Positions 21,801 through 30,580 are shown, numbered from the stretch's first letter. The stretch: DNA of 64,000 nt from Alcaligenaceae bacterium SAGV5 (GCA_009360345.1 SPDP01000003.1:248001-312000), one strand, 5' to 3'. The notes: generated by a model not told the origin, from the sequence alone. Translations and numbers: made by a program.

Positions 21801-22051
21801 TGATGACATCCATCGCGTTCATCATGGGGGTGGTGCCGCTGGTGACGTCCTCCGGCGCCGGCTCCGAGATGCGGCATGCCATGGGCGTGGCGGTGTTCTT
21901 CGGGATGCTGGGCGTGACCTTGTTCGGCCTGTTCCTGACCCCCGTCTTCTATGTACTGCTGCGGCTGGCCAGCGGTGCGCGCAAGCTGCACTCGGCCGCC
22001 CAGCACGAGGCGCCCATCGTGGCGGCGCACCACGCGGAGCCACTGAAGTGA
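18854..22051 (+). CDS. RND multidrug efflux permease (HAE1; MexF-like)
   Basis: A 1065-aa proton-driven inner-membrane pump of normal length. It begins MNISKFFIDRPIFAGVLSVLI, the classical HAE1 start, and has twelve membrane segments around two large periplasmic loops. The proton-relay region in TM4 reads GIVVDDAIVVVENVERNI with both conserved aspartates. The late LVGLASKNAILIVEFA and the TSIAFIMGVVPL stretch are also family hallmarks. With the adaptor and channel genes it gives a self-contained drug efflux system; closest by layout to MexEF-OprN, but specificity cannot be read from sequence. Confidence 0.95.
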   Translation: MNISKFFIDRPIFAGVLSVLILLAGALAMFQLPISEYPEVVPPSVVVRAQYPGANPKVIAETVASPLEESINGVEDMLYMQSQANSDGNLAVTVTFRLGMDPDKAQQLVQNRVSQALPRLPEDVQRLGVTTIKSSPTLTMVTHLISPDDRYDITYLRNYALINVKDRLARIPGVGEVQLWGAGNYSMRVWLDPQRVAQRGLTASDVVAAIREQNVQVAAGVIGASPSASDVSLQLSVNTQGRLQTESDFANIVLKTSPDGGVTRLSDVARIELAAAEYGLRSLLDNKPAVALAIMQSPGANALAVSDQVRAAMKEMAKDFPPSVDYRIVYDPTQFVRASIKAVVVTLLEAVALVVLVVIVFLQTWRASIIPLLAVPVSIIGTFSLMLGFGYSINALSLFGMVLAIGIVVDDAIVVVENVERNIAAGLTPREATYRAMREVSGPIIAIALTLVAVFVPLAFMTGLSGQFYKQFAMTIAISTVISAFNSLTLSPALAALLLKSHDARPDALTRVMNRLFGGFFRRFNDLFGRASDRYGDGVSGVISRKAVVMGVYGVLLALTLGVSSIVPGGFVPAQDKQYLVAFAQLPNGASLDRTEDVIRRMSDIALKQPGVESAIAFPGLSINGFTNSSSAGIVFVSLKDFHERKGRDVSAEAISNALNQRFSAIKESFIAVFPPPPVMGLGTLGGFKLQIEDRAALGYAELDAAAQAFVAAAQKAPELGPTFSSYQINVPQLDVQLDRVKAKQLGVAVTDVFDTMQIYLGSLYVNDFNRFGRVYQVRAQADAPFRAHPDDILALKTRNAAGEMVPLSSLVDVRPTFGPEMVVRYNGYTAADINGGPAPGYSSDQAQAAAERIAAEVLPRGMKLAWTDLTYQQILAGNAGIWVFPISVLLVFLVLAALYESLTLPLAVILIVPMSILAALTGVWLTRGDNNIFTQIGLMVLVGLASKNAILIVEFARELELQGRSVIEAAVEASRLRLRPILMTSIAFIMGVVPLVTSSGAGSEMRHAMGVAVFFGMLGVTLFGLFLTPVFYVLLRLASGARKLHSAAQHEAPIVAAHHAEPLK

Positions 22052-22062
22052 AAGAGAATCCC

Positions 22063-23538
22063 ATGAAGAAATATCTGCGGCGAGCGGCATCGATGGCCTT
22101 GCTCGTGCTGGCGGGCTGCTCGGTGGCGCCCGTCTATGATCCGCCCCGGCCCGACGTGCCGGTGGCGTTCAAGGAAGCGGCCGCTGGCAACTGGAAGGCC
22201 GCCCGGCCGGCCGAGGATGCCCACCGTGGACACTGGTGGACGGTATTCGGCGATCCGGTGCTGGATCAGTTGCAGGCGCGCGCGGCGGACGCGAACCAGA
22301 ATCTCAAGGCAGCGGTGGCACGGCTGGCACAAGCCAGGGCGCGGCTGGGCGAGGCGCGGGCCGACCTGTACCCGCGCGTGGACGCGGGCGCCGGCCCCAC
22401 GCGGCAGCGGCCGTCGCCGGCCTCGAAGGGATTGCCCGCCGAGGCGAATACGTCCCCGTCCACGCTGTGGCGTGCCCAGGCCAGCGTGGCCTACGAGGTG
22501 AACCTGTTCGGCCGGGTCGCGGCCAGCGTCGATGCGGCGTCGGCCCGGGCCGGGCAAGGCGAGGCATTGCTGCGCTCGGTGCTGCTGGCCGTGCAGGCCG
22601 ACGTCGCGCAGGCGTATTTCCTGGTGCGGGAGCTGGATGCGGGACAGGAACTCTACGGCGGTACCGTGGCCTTGCGCGAACGGACGCTGGCGCTGATCCA
22701 GCGCCGCTACGACGAAGGCGACATCAGCGAACTGGACCTGGCGCGGGCGCGCACGGAGCTGGCATCGGCCAGGTCCGAGGCGCTGGACATCGCCCGCCAG
22801 CGCGCGGCGGCGGAACATGCGTTGGCGATCCTGCTGGGCGAGGCGCCGGCCAACTTCAGCCTGCCGGCACGTCCCCTGGCCAGGCTGGCGGTGCCGGTCC
22901 CGCCCGGCCTGCCGTCCGAGCTGCTGGAACGCCGACCCGACATCGCCGCGGCCGAGCGGGCGATGGCGGCCGCCAACGCCGAGGTCGGCGTTGCGCGCAC
23001 GGCCTTCTTTCCCAGGCTGGCGCTGACCGGCGCGCTGGGTTACGAGTCGGCGCAGCTGGGCGACCTGTTCAACTGGTCGAGCCGCACCTTCCTGCTGGGT
23101 CCGCTGGTGGGGACCATGCTGACGCTGCCCATCTTCGACGGCGGACGGCGCGAAGCCGGGCTCCAGGCCGCGCGGGCGGCCTACGAAGAAGAAGCCGCCA
23201 ACTATCGGCAGACAGTGCTGACGGCCTTCAAGGAGGTGGAGGACAACCTGGCCAACCTGCGCATCCTGGCCGATCAGTACCGCGCGCAGGACGAGGCGGT
23301 GGCGTCGGCCGCGCGCGCGGCCCGGCTGTCGCAGATCCAGTACCGCGAGGGCTCGGTAAGCTACCTGGACGTGATCGATGCCGACCGCAGCGTATTGCAG
23401 CAGCGCCGGGTGGCCACCCGGTTGGACGGGGAACTGGCGCGCTCGACCGTCAACCTGATACGCGCGCTGGGCGGTGGCTGGGAACGGCAAGCCCCGGCAC
23501 CCGAGTCGGCCCCGTTGCTGGCGCGCCAGCCTTCGTAA
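22063..23538 (+). CDS. Outer-membrane efflux channel lipoprotein (OprN/NodT family)
   Basis: A 491-aa TolC-type channel with a lipoprotein signal (MKKYLRRAASMALLVLAGC, cysteine at residue 19). Two OEP domains with internal repeat structure follow. I placed the start at the ATG at 22063, preceded by AAAGAG; a GTG at 22048 that overlaps the permease stop is an alternative and would add five residues before the basic n-region. Third gene of the RND operon. A perfect hairpin follows the stop and probably ends the transcript. Confidence 0.92.
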   Translation: MKKYLRRAASMALLVLAGCSVAPVYDPPRPDVPVAFKEAAAGNWKAARPAEDAHRGHWWTVFGDPVLDQLQARAADANQNLKAAVARLAQARARLGEARADLYPRVDAGAGPTRQRPSPASKGLPAEANTSPSTLWRAQASVAYEVNLFGRVAASVDAASARAGQGEALLRSVLLAVQADVAQAYFLVRELDAGQELYGGTVALRERTLALIQRRYDEGDISELDLARARTELASARSEALDIARQRAAAEHALAILLGEAPANFSLPARPLARLAVPVPPGLPSELLERRPDIAAAERAMAAANAEVGVARTAFFPRLALTGALGYESAQLGDLFNWSSRTFLLGPLVGTMLTLPIFDGGRREAGLQAARAAYEEEAANYRQTVLTAFKEVEDNLANLRILADQYRAQDEAVASAARAARLSQIQYREGSVSYLDVIDADRSVLQQRRVATRLDGELARSTVNLIRALGGGWERQAPAPESAPLLARQPS

Positions 23539-23542
23539 CAAG

Positions 23543-23568
23543 CCGTGGCCGCGATCCCGCGGCCACGG
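23543..23568 (+). terminator. Hairpin after the RND operon
   Basis: CCGTGGCCGC and GCGGCCACGG form a perfect 10-bp stem with a GATCCC loop, four bases after the channel stop codon. There is no T-tract, as is common in GC-rich genomes, so termination strength is uncertain. Confidence 0.6.
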
Positions 23569-23705
23569 GGGCCGTTGCCTATGCTGTACGGACCGCTTAC
23601 ATAGTCGCGCCCCCCGGCGCGCCGTGGCCATCCTTGCCAGGCCTACACTGGACCGACGCGCCGGCCCCGCGCGGCGGGGCCTTTCCTGCGTGTAAGGAGT
23701 CAGGC

Positions 23706-24164
23706 ATGAACACGAAAGCCAAGCGTGGCGCCCTGGGACTGGCCGCGGTCGCCCTGGGAGCCGTTCTGTTTACCTCGGCGCAGGCCGCCTCCGGCGCCGA
23801 TACCGCCTATCGGGACGACATGGCTCGCTGCAACAGTGGCCGGTCGGGGGAAGATGCCGCGACGTGCCGCCGGGAAGCCGGCGCGGCCTTGCAGGAGGCG
23901 CGGCGGGGCGACCTGCGCGGCGCCAGTGATGCCACCTATGAGCGCAACCGTATCCAACGCTGCAATGCCTTGCCGGAAGCCGACCGCGCCGCCTGCGTGG
24001 CGCGGATGGACGGGCGCGGAACGGTCAGCGGCAGCGTCGAGGGCGGCGGCTTGCTGCGGGAGTACCAGGAGGTGGTGACGCCGGCGCCCGCTTCCCCGGC
24101 CATGCCGTCCAATTCGCCCGGACCCGCGATGCCGCGGCCGGACAGCGGACCCGGCATGCGCTGA
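23706..24164 (+). CDS. Small exported protein of unknown function
   Basis: A 152-aa protein with a clear Sec signal (MNTKAKRGALGLAAVALGAV, cleavage after SAQA). The mature part has four cysteines spaced as two pairs (ARCNSGRSGEDAATC and QRCNALPEADRAAC), suggesting a small disulfide-bonded repeat, then a proline/serine/methionine-rich disordered tail. The AAGGAG 6 to 7 bases upstream decides the start. I do not recognise a named family. It is a single gene between two operons. Confidence 0.75.
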   Translation: MNTKAKRGALGLAAVALGAVLFTSAQAASGADTAYRDDMARCNSGRSGEDAATCRREAGAALQEARRGDLRGASDATYERNRIQRCNALPEADRAACVARMDGRGTVSGSVEGGGLLREYQEVVTPAPASPAMPSNSPGPAMPRPDSGPGMR

Positions 24165-24283
24165 GACCTTCTCGCGTTCCCCTTGATCTGGCGCCGGATT
24201 CCACCGAAAGTGGCGTTTTCCGGGCGTCGCGGCGCGCCCCGTTATAAAATGCGCTGGCTTTACACCGATCTTTGGGGGGCCAG

Positions 24284-25006
24284 GTGCGTATTGCCATACT
24301 GGAAGACGACCCGGCGCATGCCCGGATCATAGAAAAGACGCTGCTGCAGGCGGGGCACGACTGCCATCTGTTCGAGGACGGCAGGGCGATGTTGCGCGAC
24401 CTCCATCGCGAAAGCTACGACATGTTCGTGCTGGATTGGCACGTGCCGCATATCGATGGCCCAGAGATCCTGGGGTGGATCCGCCGCAATCTGCCGCCGC
24501 ACCTGCCCGTGCTTTTCGTCACCAGCCGCGACGAAGAACAGGACGTGGTCGACGGGCTGCAGGCGGGCGCCGACGACTACATGACCAAACCCATCCGGCC
24601 GTTCGAACTGCAGGCCAGGGTGGCCGCGCTGCTGCGCCGCGCCTATCCCGAGGCCACGCGCCCGACCCAGCCGGGCTTCGGCGCCTACACCTTCGACTTG
24701 CACCGCCGCGAGGTCCGGCTCAAGGGTGAAGCGGTCGAACTCAAGCCCAAGGAATACGAACTGGCCTTGTACCTGTTCCGCAACCTGGGGAGGCTGCTGA
24801 CACACGAGCATCTGCTCGAGGAGTTGTGGGGCACGAGCGCCATCGATACCCGCACCGTCACCACGCACATGTCGCAGTTGCGCCGCAAGCTCGACCTGCG
24901 GCCCCATAACGGCGTGCGGCTGGTGCCGGTCTACGGCCTGGGCTACCGCTTCGAGATACTGGCCGACCAGCAGGCAACGAACGAATCCAACGACGATCAC
25001 CCATGA
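24284..25006 (+). CDS. OmpR/PhoB-family response regulator
   Basis: A 240-aa protein: receiver domain (ILEDDPAHA acidic pocket, phospho-acceptor Asp51 in MFVLDWHVP, lysine in YMTKPIRP) and a C-terminal winged helix (KPKEYELALYLFRNLGRLLTHEHLLEELWG, HMSQLRRKL, VYGLGYRFEI). The start is the GTG at 24284, preceded by a GGGGGG stretch. Its stop overlaps the LysM-FecR gene (ATGA), and the CHASE2 kinase two genes on is its probable partner. A TATAAAAT at 24243-24250 is a possible -10. Confidence 0.92.
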   Translation: MRIAILEDDPAHARIIEKTLLQAGHDCHLFEDGRAMLRDLHRESYDMFVLDWHVPHIDGPEILGWIRRNLPPHLPVLFVTSRDEEQDVVDGLQAGADDYMTKPIRPFELQARVAALLRRAYPEATRPTQPGFGAYTFDLHRREVRLKGEAVELKPKEYELALYLFRNLGRLLTHEHLLEELWGTSAIDTRTVTTHMSQLRRKLDLRPHNGVRLVPVYGLGYRFEILADQQATNESNDDHP

Positions 25007-26679
25007 AGACAATACCCAGCATGGACGCCGGCAGCCGGCTGTCCGCGTGGGCCATCGCCGCCGCCTGTGCGTTCGGCCCGATGGCGGCCCATGCCCAGCA
25101 GGCCGAACCGGTGCGCCATCTGGTGCGTGACGGCGACACCCTGTACGACCTGGCCCAGGCCTATCTGGAAGACCCCGGCCAGTGGCCGGCCCTGGCGCGC
25201 GAGAACGGCAATCCCAATCCGCTCAGGCTCAAGCCCGGCTCCACCATCCTGGTGCCCGACGAGCTGCTGCGCAAGAAGCCCGGCGGCGCGCGCGTGGTGC
25301 ACGTATCGGGGGGCGTTCGCTATACGACGCGCAGCGGCTCGTCGGGCGCGCTGGAGCGCGACATGCGGCTGATCGATGGCGACAGCCTGCGTACCGACGC
25401 GGGGGGCTTTGCGACACTGGAGATGGCCGACGGCTCGGTGGTCCGCGTGGCGGGAGACTCCGAGCTGCGCCTGGAGCGCCTGAAGTACAGCCTGACGAAG
25501 AAGCGCGCCGATACGTCGCTGGCCCTGGACAAGGGCCGTGTCGAGTCGCGGGTGCCGCCGCAACGGCCGTCGGGCAGCCGCTTCCAGATCGATACGCCGC
25601 TGATGGCCGCCGGCGTGCGGGGCACCGAATTCGGCGTGTCGATGCGCGACGGCAGCGCGGCCACCAGCGACGTCCTCGAGGGCGAGGTCGAGCTGCGTGT
25701 CCTGCGTTCGGGCGCCGCGGCGCGGGTCGGAGCCGGCACGGGCGGGGCGGTCGCCGCCAATGCCCAGGCGGCCACGCTGGCGCCGCTGCTGGCGGCGCCC
25801 GACCTGACCGGTGTCCAGTCCCTGCAACAACGCCCGATCATCGATCTGGCATTCCCGGCGCTCCAGGGGGCCGCGTCCTACCGCGCTTTCATCTGGCCCG
25901 CGGGTACCGCCGAGCAGGTGGCCGGCAACCTCGTGACCGCGACGCCGCGTGTGCGTTTCGCCGGACTGGAGGATGGCGACTACGTGGTCCGGATCAACGG
26001 CGTCGACCCCCAGGGGATAGAGGGGCGGCCGATCACCCGATCCATCAAGCTCAAGGCCCGGCCCGAACCTCCGGTCACCATCGCCCCGCCCGACGGCGGC
26101 GTGGTGGAGCAGGCCGAGGCCGTGCTTCGCTGGACGGGTGCCGATGGCGTGGTCGGCTACCGCCTGCAAGTGGCCCGCGACGAGGCCTTCGCCAATCCGT
26201 TCGTCGACGAAAGCGTGTCGTCCGAGACCTCCCGCGCCGTGGGCGGACTCGCCTCCGGCAACTACTACTGGCGCGTGGGCAGCGTGGTCCGGGGCAAGGA
26301 TGGCAAGCCGGACGCCGGGCCCTATGGAGATCCGCGCCGTTTCATGGTGCGCCTGCCCGTGGGCGGGAAGCTCGGCATGAGCCAGCAGGGTGACGAAGTG
26401 GTGCTGAGCTGGGATGGCGAGGCGGGCCAGAACTATCTGGTCCAGGTCGCGCGCGACACGGGCTTTGCCGGACTGGCGGCCGAGCGCCGGACCGCGGATC
26501 GGAAATGGGCGCTCGAGGCATTGCCCGCCGGCGAGTATTTCGTCCGTATCCAGGCGACCGACAGCGACGGCTACGTGCGCGATTTCACGCGCCCGCAACA
26601 CTTCCGCGTCAATCGCACGGTCCGCAGCGGAGACGGCGCGCTGCATTCGGGCGACGGCCAGGAAATCCAGCTTCCGTAG
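25003..26679 (+). CDS. Exported LysM-FecR domain protein
   Basis: A 558-aa periplasmic protein encoded between a response regulator and a CHASE2 kinase. After a signal peptide (SAWAIAAACAFGPMAAHA) comes a LysM domain (HLVRDGDTLYDLAQAY, residues about 39-88) for peptidoglycan binding, then a FecR-type beta domain (about 105-235; SLRTDAGGFATLEMADGSVVRV, TPLMAAGVRGTEFGVS), then repeated fibronectin-like modules to the end. FecR domains usually relay envelope signals; here, in operon with a two-component pair, it may present a cell-wall state to the CHASE2 sensor. That is inference from context. Confidence 0.85.
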   Translation: MKTIPSMDAGSRLSAWAIAAACAFGPMAAHAQQAEPVRHLVRDGDTLYDLAQAYLEDPGQWPALARENGNPNPLRLKPGSTILVPDELLRKKPGGARVVHVSGGVRYTTRSGSSGALERDMRLIDGDSLRTDAGGFATLEMADGSVVRVAGDSELRLERLKYSLTKKRADTSLALDKGRVESRVPPQRPSGSRFQIDTPLMAAGVRGTEFGVSMRDGSAATSDVLEGEVELRVLRSGAAARVGAGTGGAVAANAQAATLAPLLAAPDLTGVQSLQQRPIIDLAFPALQGAASYRAFIWPAGTAEQVAGNLVTATPRVRFAGLEDGDYVVRINGVDPQGIEGRPITRSIKLKARPEPPVTIAPPDGGVVEQAEAVLRWTGADGVVGYRLQVARDEAFANPFVDESVSSETSRAVGGLASGNYYWRVGSVVRGKDGKPDAGPYGDPRRFMVRLPVGGKLGMSQQGDEVVLSWDGEAGQNYLVQVARDTGFAGLAAERRTADRKWALEALPAGEYFVRIQATDSDGYVRDFTRPQHFRVNRTVRSGDGALHSGDGQEIQLP

Positions 26680-26694
26680 CGCAGTCTCCCGCGC

Positions 26695-29040
26695 ATGGAC
26701 AGCCAGGACGTATCGCAGGCATCCGCCACACGGCCTTCGGGGCCAAGGCGGCCACGCGCCCTGGTGCGCGGCATCGCGGTCGTCGCTGGCTTGCTGCTGG
26801 CCGCCTTGCTCGCCTGGCAGAACGGCCTGGGGCGCCTGGACGCGGCCCTGTACGATTTCTTCAGCAGGCTGGCGCCCACCGCTCCCAGCCAGGACATCGT
26901 GGTGGTGGCCATCGACGAGAGCAGCCTGGCCAAGGTGGGCCGCTGGCCCTGGAGCCGGGACCAGCAGATCGACTTGATCGAGCGGATCGCCCAGCAGGCG
27001 CCGGCTGCCCTGGGCCTGGACCTGTTGCTTTCCGAGCCGTCGGCCGACGCATCGGTCGACCAGCGGATGGCCGAAGCGATCCGCCGCAGCGGCAACGTCG
27101 TGCTGCCCGTTTTCACCGCTGAAACGGCGGGCAGGGTGCAGGCCATGCTGCCGGTGCCGCCGCTGGCGTCCGCGGCCCGGGCGCTGGGGCATGTCTCGGT
27201 CGAGCCCGATGCCGATGGCGTGGTGCGCAGCGTCTTCCTGCGAGAGGGCACTCAAGAGCGTCAATGGAACCATTTCGCACTGGCGCTGCTGCGGGTCGCG
27301 GGCAGGCCGGTCGCCGATCCTCTGCCCGGGAACCGGGCGCCCGCCGCCGCGGAGGCGGCACCGGGCGCCTGGTTGCGGGACTTCTGGATGCATATCGCCT
27401 ACGCCGGGCCGGCCGGCACCTATCGCACGATTCCCGCCGCCCAGGTGCTGGCGGGCGATTTGCCCGACGGCGCGCTGGCTGGACGCATCGTGCTGGTCGG
27501 ATCCACGGCGGCAGGCCTGGGCGACGTCTATCCGACGCCGCTCTCGGCGCGGCAGCGCTTCACGCCGGGGGTCGAGATATCCGCCAATGTGATCGACAAC
27601 CTGATGTCCGGCACGGCGCGCCGCATCGTCGAACCCTGGGCGGGCGCGGTGCTGACGGTGCTGCTGGTGGCCGTGGTCCTGCCGACGCTGTGGCTGTTCG
27701 CGCCGGGGTGGGCGCTGGCGGCGTCCGTGGCGGGCATCGGCACGGCGGCGGGGGCAAGCGGCGTCCTGCTGCTCGGCCAGGGCGTGTGGTGGCCTCCCGG
27801 CGCGGCCGTGCTGGCCCTGGCGGCGTTCTATCTCGCCTGGAACTGGCGGCGCCTGGAGCGCGCGGCCAGCTACCTCGTCGATGAACTGGGAAGATTGAAA
27901 CGCCACGGAGCCGTCCTGCCGGGCGACGCGGCCGCGCCGGCCGGCGACCTCATCGACCGGCGCATCCACGATCTTGCCCGGGCCACGGGGCGCTTGCTGG
28001 ATGTCCAGGCCTTCATGTCGTCCGTGATAGAAAGCCTGCCCGAGGCAGCGCTGGCCGTGGCCGCGGACGGCCGCATCCTGCTTGCCAATCGCGAAGCGGT
28101 ACGGCAATTCGGCGAGGCCGCCGCCGAAGGCAGGGACATGGCTCGCCTGCTGGCTGGCTTCACGCTGGTTTCCGGCGGTGCGCTGAGCTGGCCCGCGGCG
28201 GTCGCGCCAGGGCATTTCGCCGAATGCCGCGATGCCGCCGGCCGCGCCTTCCTGTTCGAGTACGCGCAGTGCGCAGGGCAGGAAGCCGCCGATACCGCCT
28301 GGATCGCCACCCTGGTGGACATCAATCCGCTGCGCGAGGCCGAACGCAAGCGCGACCAGGCCTTGCGCTTCCTGTCGCACGACATCCGTTCACCGCAAGG
28401 CGCGATCCTGGCCTTGTTGGACCTGCACCGAAGCGACCCCACCGAACTCCCGCAGGAGGAATTGCTGGACCGCATCAGGCGCTATGTGCTGCGCACGCAG
28501 GCCTTGGCGGAGTCTTTCGTCGAACTGGCGCGGCTGGCGACAGCGCCGGCCCGGGACGAGCCGGTCGACGGCGCGGACCTGGTCCTGGACGCCGCCGACG
28601 AGTGCTGGAGCCTGGCTCAGGCCAAGCAGATCGCGCTTGGCACCCACATCCCCGATCACGGTGTTCCGCTGCGCGGCGATCGTTCGCAACTGACCCGTGC
28701 GCTGGTCAATCTGATCGGCAACGCCATCAAATACAGCCCGGCCGGTACCCGGGTGGACTGCCGCCTGGATCGCGAAGGGAGGTGGTGGCGGATTGCCGTG
28801 CGAGACCAGGGCAGGGGCATCGCGGCCGAGGATCAGGCCCGCCTGTTCCAGGAGTTTTCGCGCGTCGGCGCCGCCGCGGAAAGCGGCGAGCCGGGTTTCG
28901 GCCTGGGCCTGGCCTTCGTCAAGGCGGTGGTCGAAAGGCATGGCGGCCGGATCGAGTGCGACAGCGTGGTGGGGCAGGGGAGCGAGTTCCGCCTGTTCCT
29001 GCCCGCCACGGTAAACAAGCCTGAACCCCAGGCGGGATGA
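26695..29040 (+). CDS. CHASE2-domain sensor histidine kinase
   Basis: A 781-aa hybrid of one N-terminal membrane segment, an extracytoplasmic CHASE2 domain (about 45-310; DIVVVAIDESSLAKVGRWPW, ALGLDLLLSEP), three membrane segments (about 312-390), a PAS-like region and a kinase core. The phospho-acceptor is His562 in FLSHDIRSPQGA, and the ATP-binding domain shows NLIGNAIKYSP, DQGRGIA and GLGLAFVKA. It starts 15 bp after the LysM-FecR gene. CHASE2 ligands are unknown; co-transcription with a LysM-FecR protein suggests sensing of the cell wall. Confidence 0.92.
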   Translation: MDSQDVSQASATRPSGPRRPRALVRGIAVVAGLLLAALLAWQNGLGRLDAALYDFFSRLAPTAPSQDIVVVAIDESSLAKVGRWPWSRDQQIDLIERIAQQAPAALGLDLLLSEPSADASVDQRMAEAIRRSGNVVLPVFTAETAGRVQAMLPVPPLASAARALGHVSVEPDADGVVRSVFLREGTQERQWNHFALALLRVAGRPVADPLPGNRAPAAAEAAPGAWLRDFWMHIAYAGPAGTYRTIPAAQVLAGDLPDGALAGRIVLVGSTAAGLGDVYPTPLSARQRFTPGVEISANVIDNLMSGTARRIVEPWAGAVLTVLLVAVVLPTLWLFAPGWALAASVAGIGTAAGASGVLLLGQGVWWPPGAAVLALAAFYLAWNWRRLERAASYLVDELGRLKRHGAVLPGDAAAPAGDLIDRRIHDLARATGRLLDVQAFMSSVIESLPEAALAVAADGRILLANREAVRQFGEAAAEGRDMARLLAGFTLVSGGALSWPAAVAPGHFAECRDAAGRAFLFEYAQCAGQEAADTAWIATLVDINPLREAERKRDQALRFLSHDIRSPQGAILALLDLHRSDPTELPQEELLDRIRRYVLRTQALAESFVELARLATAPARDEPVDGADLVLDAADECWSLAQAKQIALGTHIPDHGVPLRGDRSQLTRALVNLIGNAIKYSPAGTRVDCRLDREGRWWRIAVRDQGRGIAAEDQARLFQEFSRVGAAAESGEPGFGLGLAFVKAVVERHGGRIECDSVVGQGSEFRLFLPATVNKPEPQAG

Positions 29041-29054
29041 AGCCCCGGGAGCGC

Positions 29055-29074
29055 GTAGACTACAGGTTGTCTAC
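29055..29074. promoter_or_regulatory. Perfect 6-bp inverted repeat after the kinase gene
   Basis: GTAGAC and GTCTAC around an 8-bp spacer. It lies 15 bp after the kinase stop and before a small ORF. It could be an operator for the downstream gene or a weak hairpin. Confidence 0.3.
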
Positions 29075-29091
29075 GAGGCCCAGTGGTACGA

Positions 29092-29280
29092 ATGACGGAA
29101 CGGATATTGGTGATACTCATCCTGTGCGCGGCCATGGCCGCGCCGTTCTGCCTGGTATGGCTGAACGCCCGGGAGATCTGGACGGATTTCGTCGTGGTCT
29201 ATCCCCCCCAGGCCGCGGCCCGGCAAGGGTCCCTGGCGGCGACCGAATGGTATGATGCCGCCCTGTCTTCCTGCCTGTAG
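29092..29280 (+). CDS. Possible small membrane protein
   Basis: A 62-codon frame starting MTERILVILILCAAMAAPFCLVW, with one hydrophobic segment, then a polar tail. A GTG three codons upstream (29083) is an alternative, with GAGG close before it. No family is recognised. The signal-like N-terminus and the fit of the frame between the kinase and MFS genes make it plausible; without homologues it remains doubtful. Confidence 0.4.
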   Translation: MTERILVILILCAAMAAPFCLVWLNAREIWTDFVVVYPPQAAARQGSLAATEWYDAALSSCL

Positions 29281-29362
29281 TCGCAAGCGTTAACGTCGTC
29301 CAACGCGCACGACGTCGCGCCCGCCCGCCGGGCCCGTGCGCGACGCTTATCGACGTCCGCCG

Positions 29363-30556
29363 ATGAACAACGCTTCCTCTTCCCCTTCCCATGCATCCGC
29401 GTTGCGCCTGCTGCCACTGGTCGCCGTCGTCTTTTCCGGCTTCCTGGCCGTCGGCCTGCCGCTGCCCGCGCTGCCACTCTATGTGAATGGCCAGCTCGGT
29501 TTCAGTCCGCTGGTGGTGGGCTGGATCATCGGCCTGCAGCCGCTGACCACGATTCTTACCCGCAAGTTCGCAGGCGGTTATGTCGACCGCCATGGGCCGC
29601 GGCAGTCCGTGATGATGGGTTTGCCCATGGCCGCCATGGCGGGTTTGCTGTATGTGGCCTCGGCACTGATTCCGCATCCGCCGGCGGCGCTCGCGGTGCT
29701 GGTTGCCGGCCGCCTGCTGATGGGGCCGGCCGAGAGCCTGTTCCTGACGGGCACCATGACCTGGGGCATAGGCCGGGTAGGGCCGCAACGCACCGGCATC
29801 GTGATGTCCTGGCAGGGGATCGCGATGTTCGCGGCGCTCGGGCTTGGCGCGCCGGTGGGCGTCTGGGTCATGCAGCATGTGAACTTCCTGGCGGTCGGGC
29901 TGGCCACGGTGGCCTTTCCGATCGTGGGCCTGGCGATCGCTTCGTGCGTGCCGCCGGTACCCGTGACCGGCGGGGGCAGGAAGCAGGTGCCGTTCCTGCG
30001 CGTGATCGGCATGATCTGGCGCCAGGGCGCTGCGCTGTCGCTGGCTTCCGCGCCCTTCGCCGTGCTGACCGCCTTCGTCGTGTTGTATTTCGCGAGCCGG
30101 GGATGGGAAGACGCCGGTCTGGCGCTGACGGGTTTCGCGGCGGGCTACATCCTGGTGCGGCTGTTCTTCGGCCGGCTGCCCGATCGACTGGGCGGGAGCA
30201 AGGTCGCGCTGATCTCGCTGGCGATCGAGGCCCTGGGCCAGTTCCTGCTGTGGATGGCGCCCAGTTCCGGCTTCGCGCTGGCGGGCGCGACGCTGACGGG
30301 CGTGGGATTCTCGCTGGTGTTTCCGGCCATGGGCGTGGAAGCCATGCGCCGGGTTCCGCCGGAGAACCGGGGCGTGGCGGTGGGCGGATTCCTGGTTTTC
30401 GTGGATATCACGTCGGGCGTGACCGGACCGCTGGCGGGTCTGCTGATCGGTGCCTACGGCTATCGGGCGGCCTTCCTGGCGGGCCTGGCGGCCTGCCTCG
30501 TTTCCATCGCCGTCATCCTGTTCGGAATGGGCAAGGAAACAAGGCAGGGCGCCTGA
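29363..30556 (+). CDS. MFS transporter (YhhS/YfcJ-like)
   Basis: A 397-aa major facilitator with twelve hydrophobic segments. The loop 2-3 motif reads RKFAGGYVDRHGPRQ and its second-half copy reads RLFFGRLPDRLGGSK, both MFS signature A. Size and sequence style match the YhhS/YfcJ arabinose/unknown-substrate subgroup. The start is the ATG at 29363. Convergent with the next gene, 24 bp apart. Substrate unknown. Confidence 0.85.
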   Translation: MNNASSSPSHASALRLLPLVAVVFSGFLAVGLPLPALPLYVNGQLGFSPLVVGWIIGLQPLTTILTRKFAGGYVDRHGPRQSVMMGLPMAAMAGLLYVASALIPHPPAALAVLVAGRLLMGPAESLFLTGTMTWGIGRVGPQRTGIVMSWQGIAMFAALGLGAPVGVWVMQHVNFLAVGLATVAFPIVGLAIASCVPPVPVTGGGRKQVPFLRVIGMIWRQGAALSLASAPFAVLTAFVVLYFASRGWEDAGLALTGFAAGYILVRLFFGRLPDRLGGSKVALISLAIEALGQFLLWMAPSSGFALAGATLTGVGFSLVFPAMGVEAMRRVPPENRGVAVGGFLVFVDITSGVTGPLAGLLIGAYGYRAAFLAGLAACLVSIAVILFGMGKETRQGA

Positions 30557-30580
30557 ACCCGGCGCCCTGGCAGGCGCTGC

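Noticed and set aside
22236..23700. Plus-strand frame inside the outer-membrane channel gene joining to the small exported protein
   Set aside because: The channel gene in the other frame is certain; only the last part, from the ATG at 23706 with AAGGAG, is coding in this frame.
25003..28380. Very long minus-strand frames opposite the LysM-FecR and CHASE2 genes
   Set aside because: They mirror plus-strand genes with clear domains; their translations are low-complexity, rich in Arg, His, Gln and Pro, without motifs. High GC content leaves long open antisense frames.
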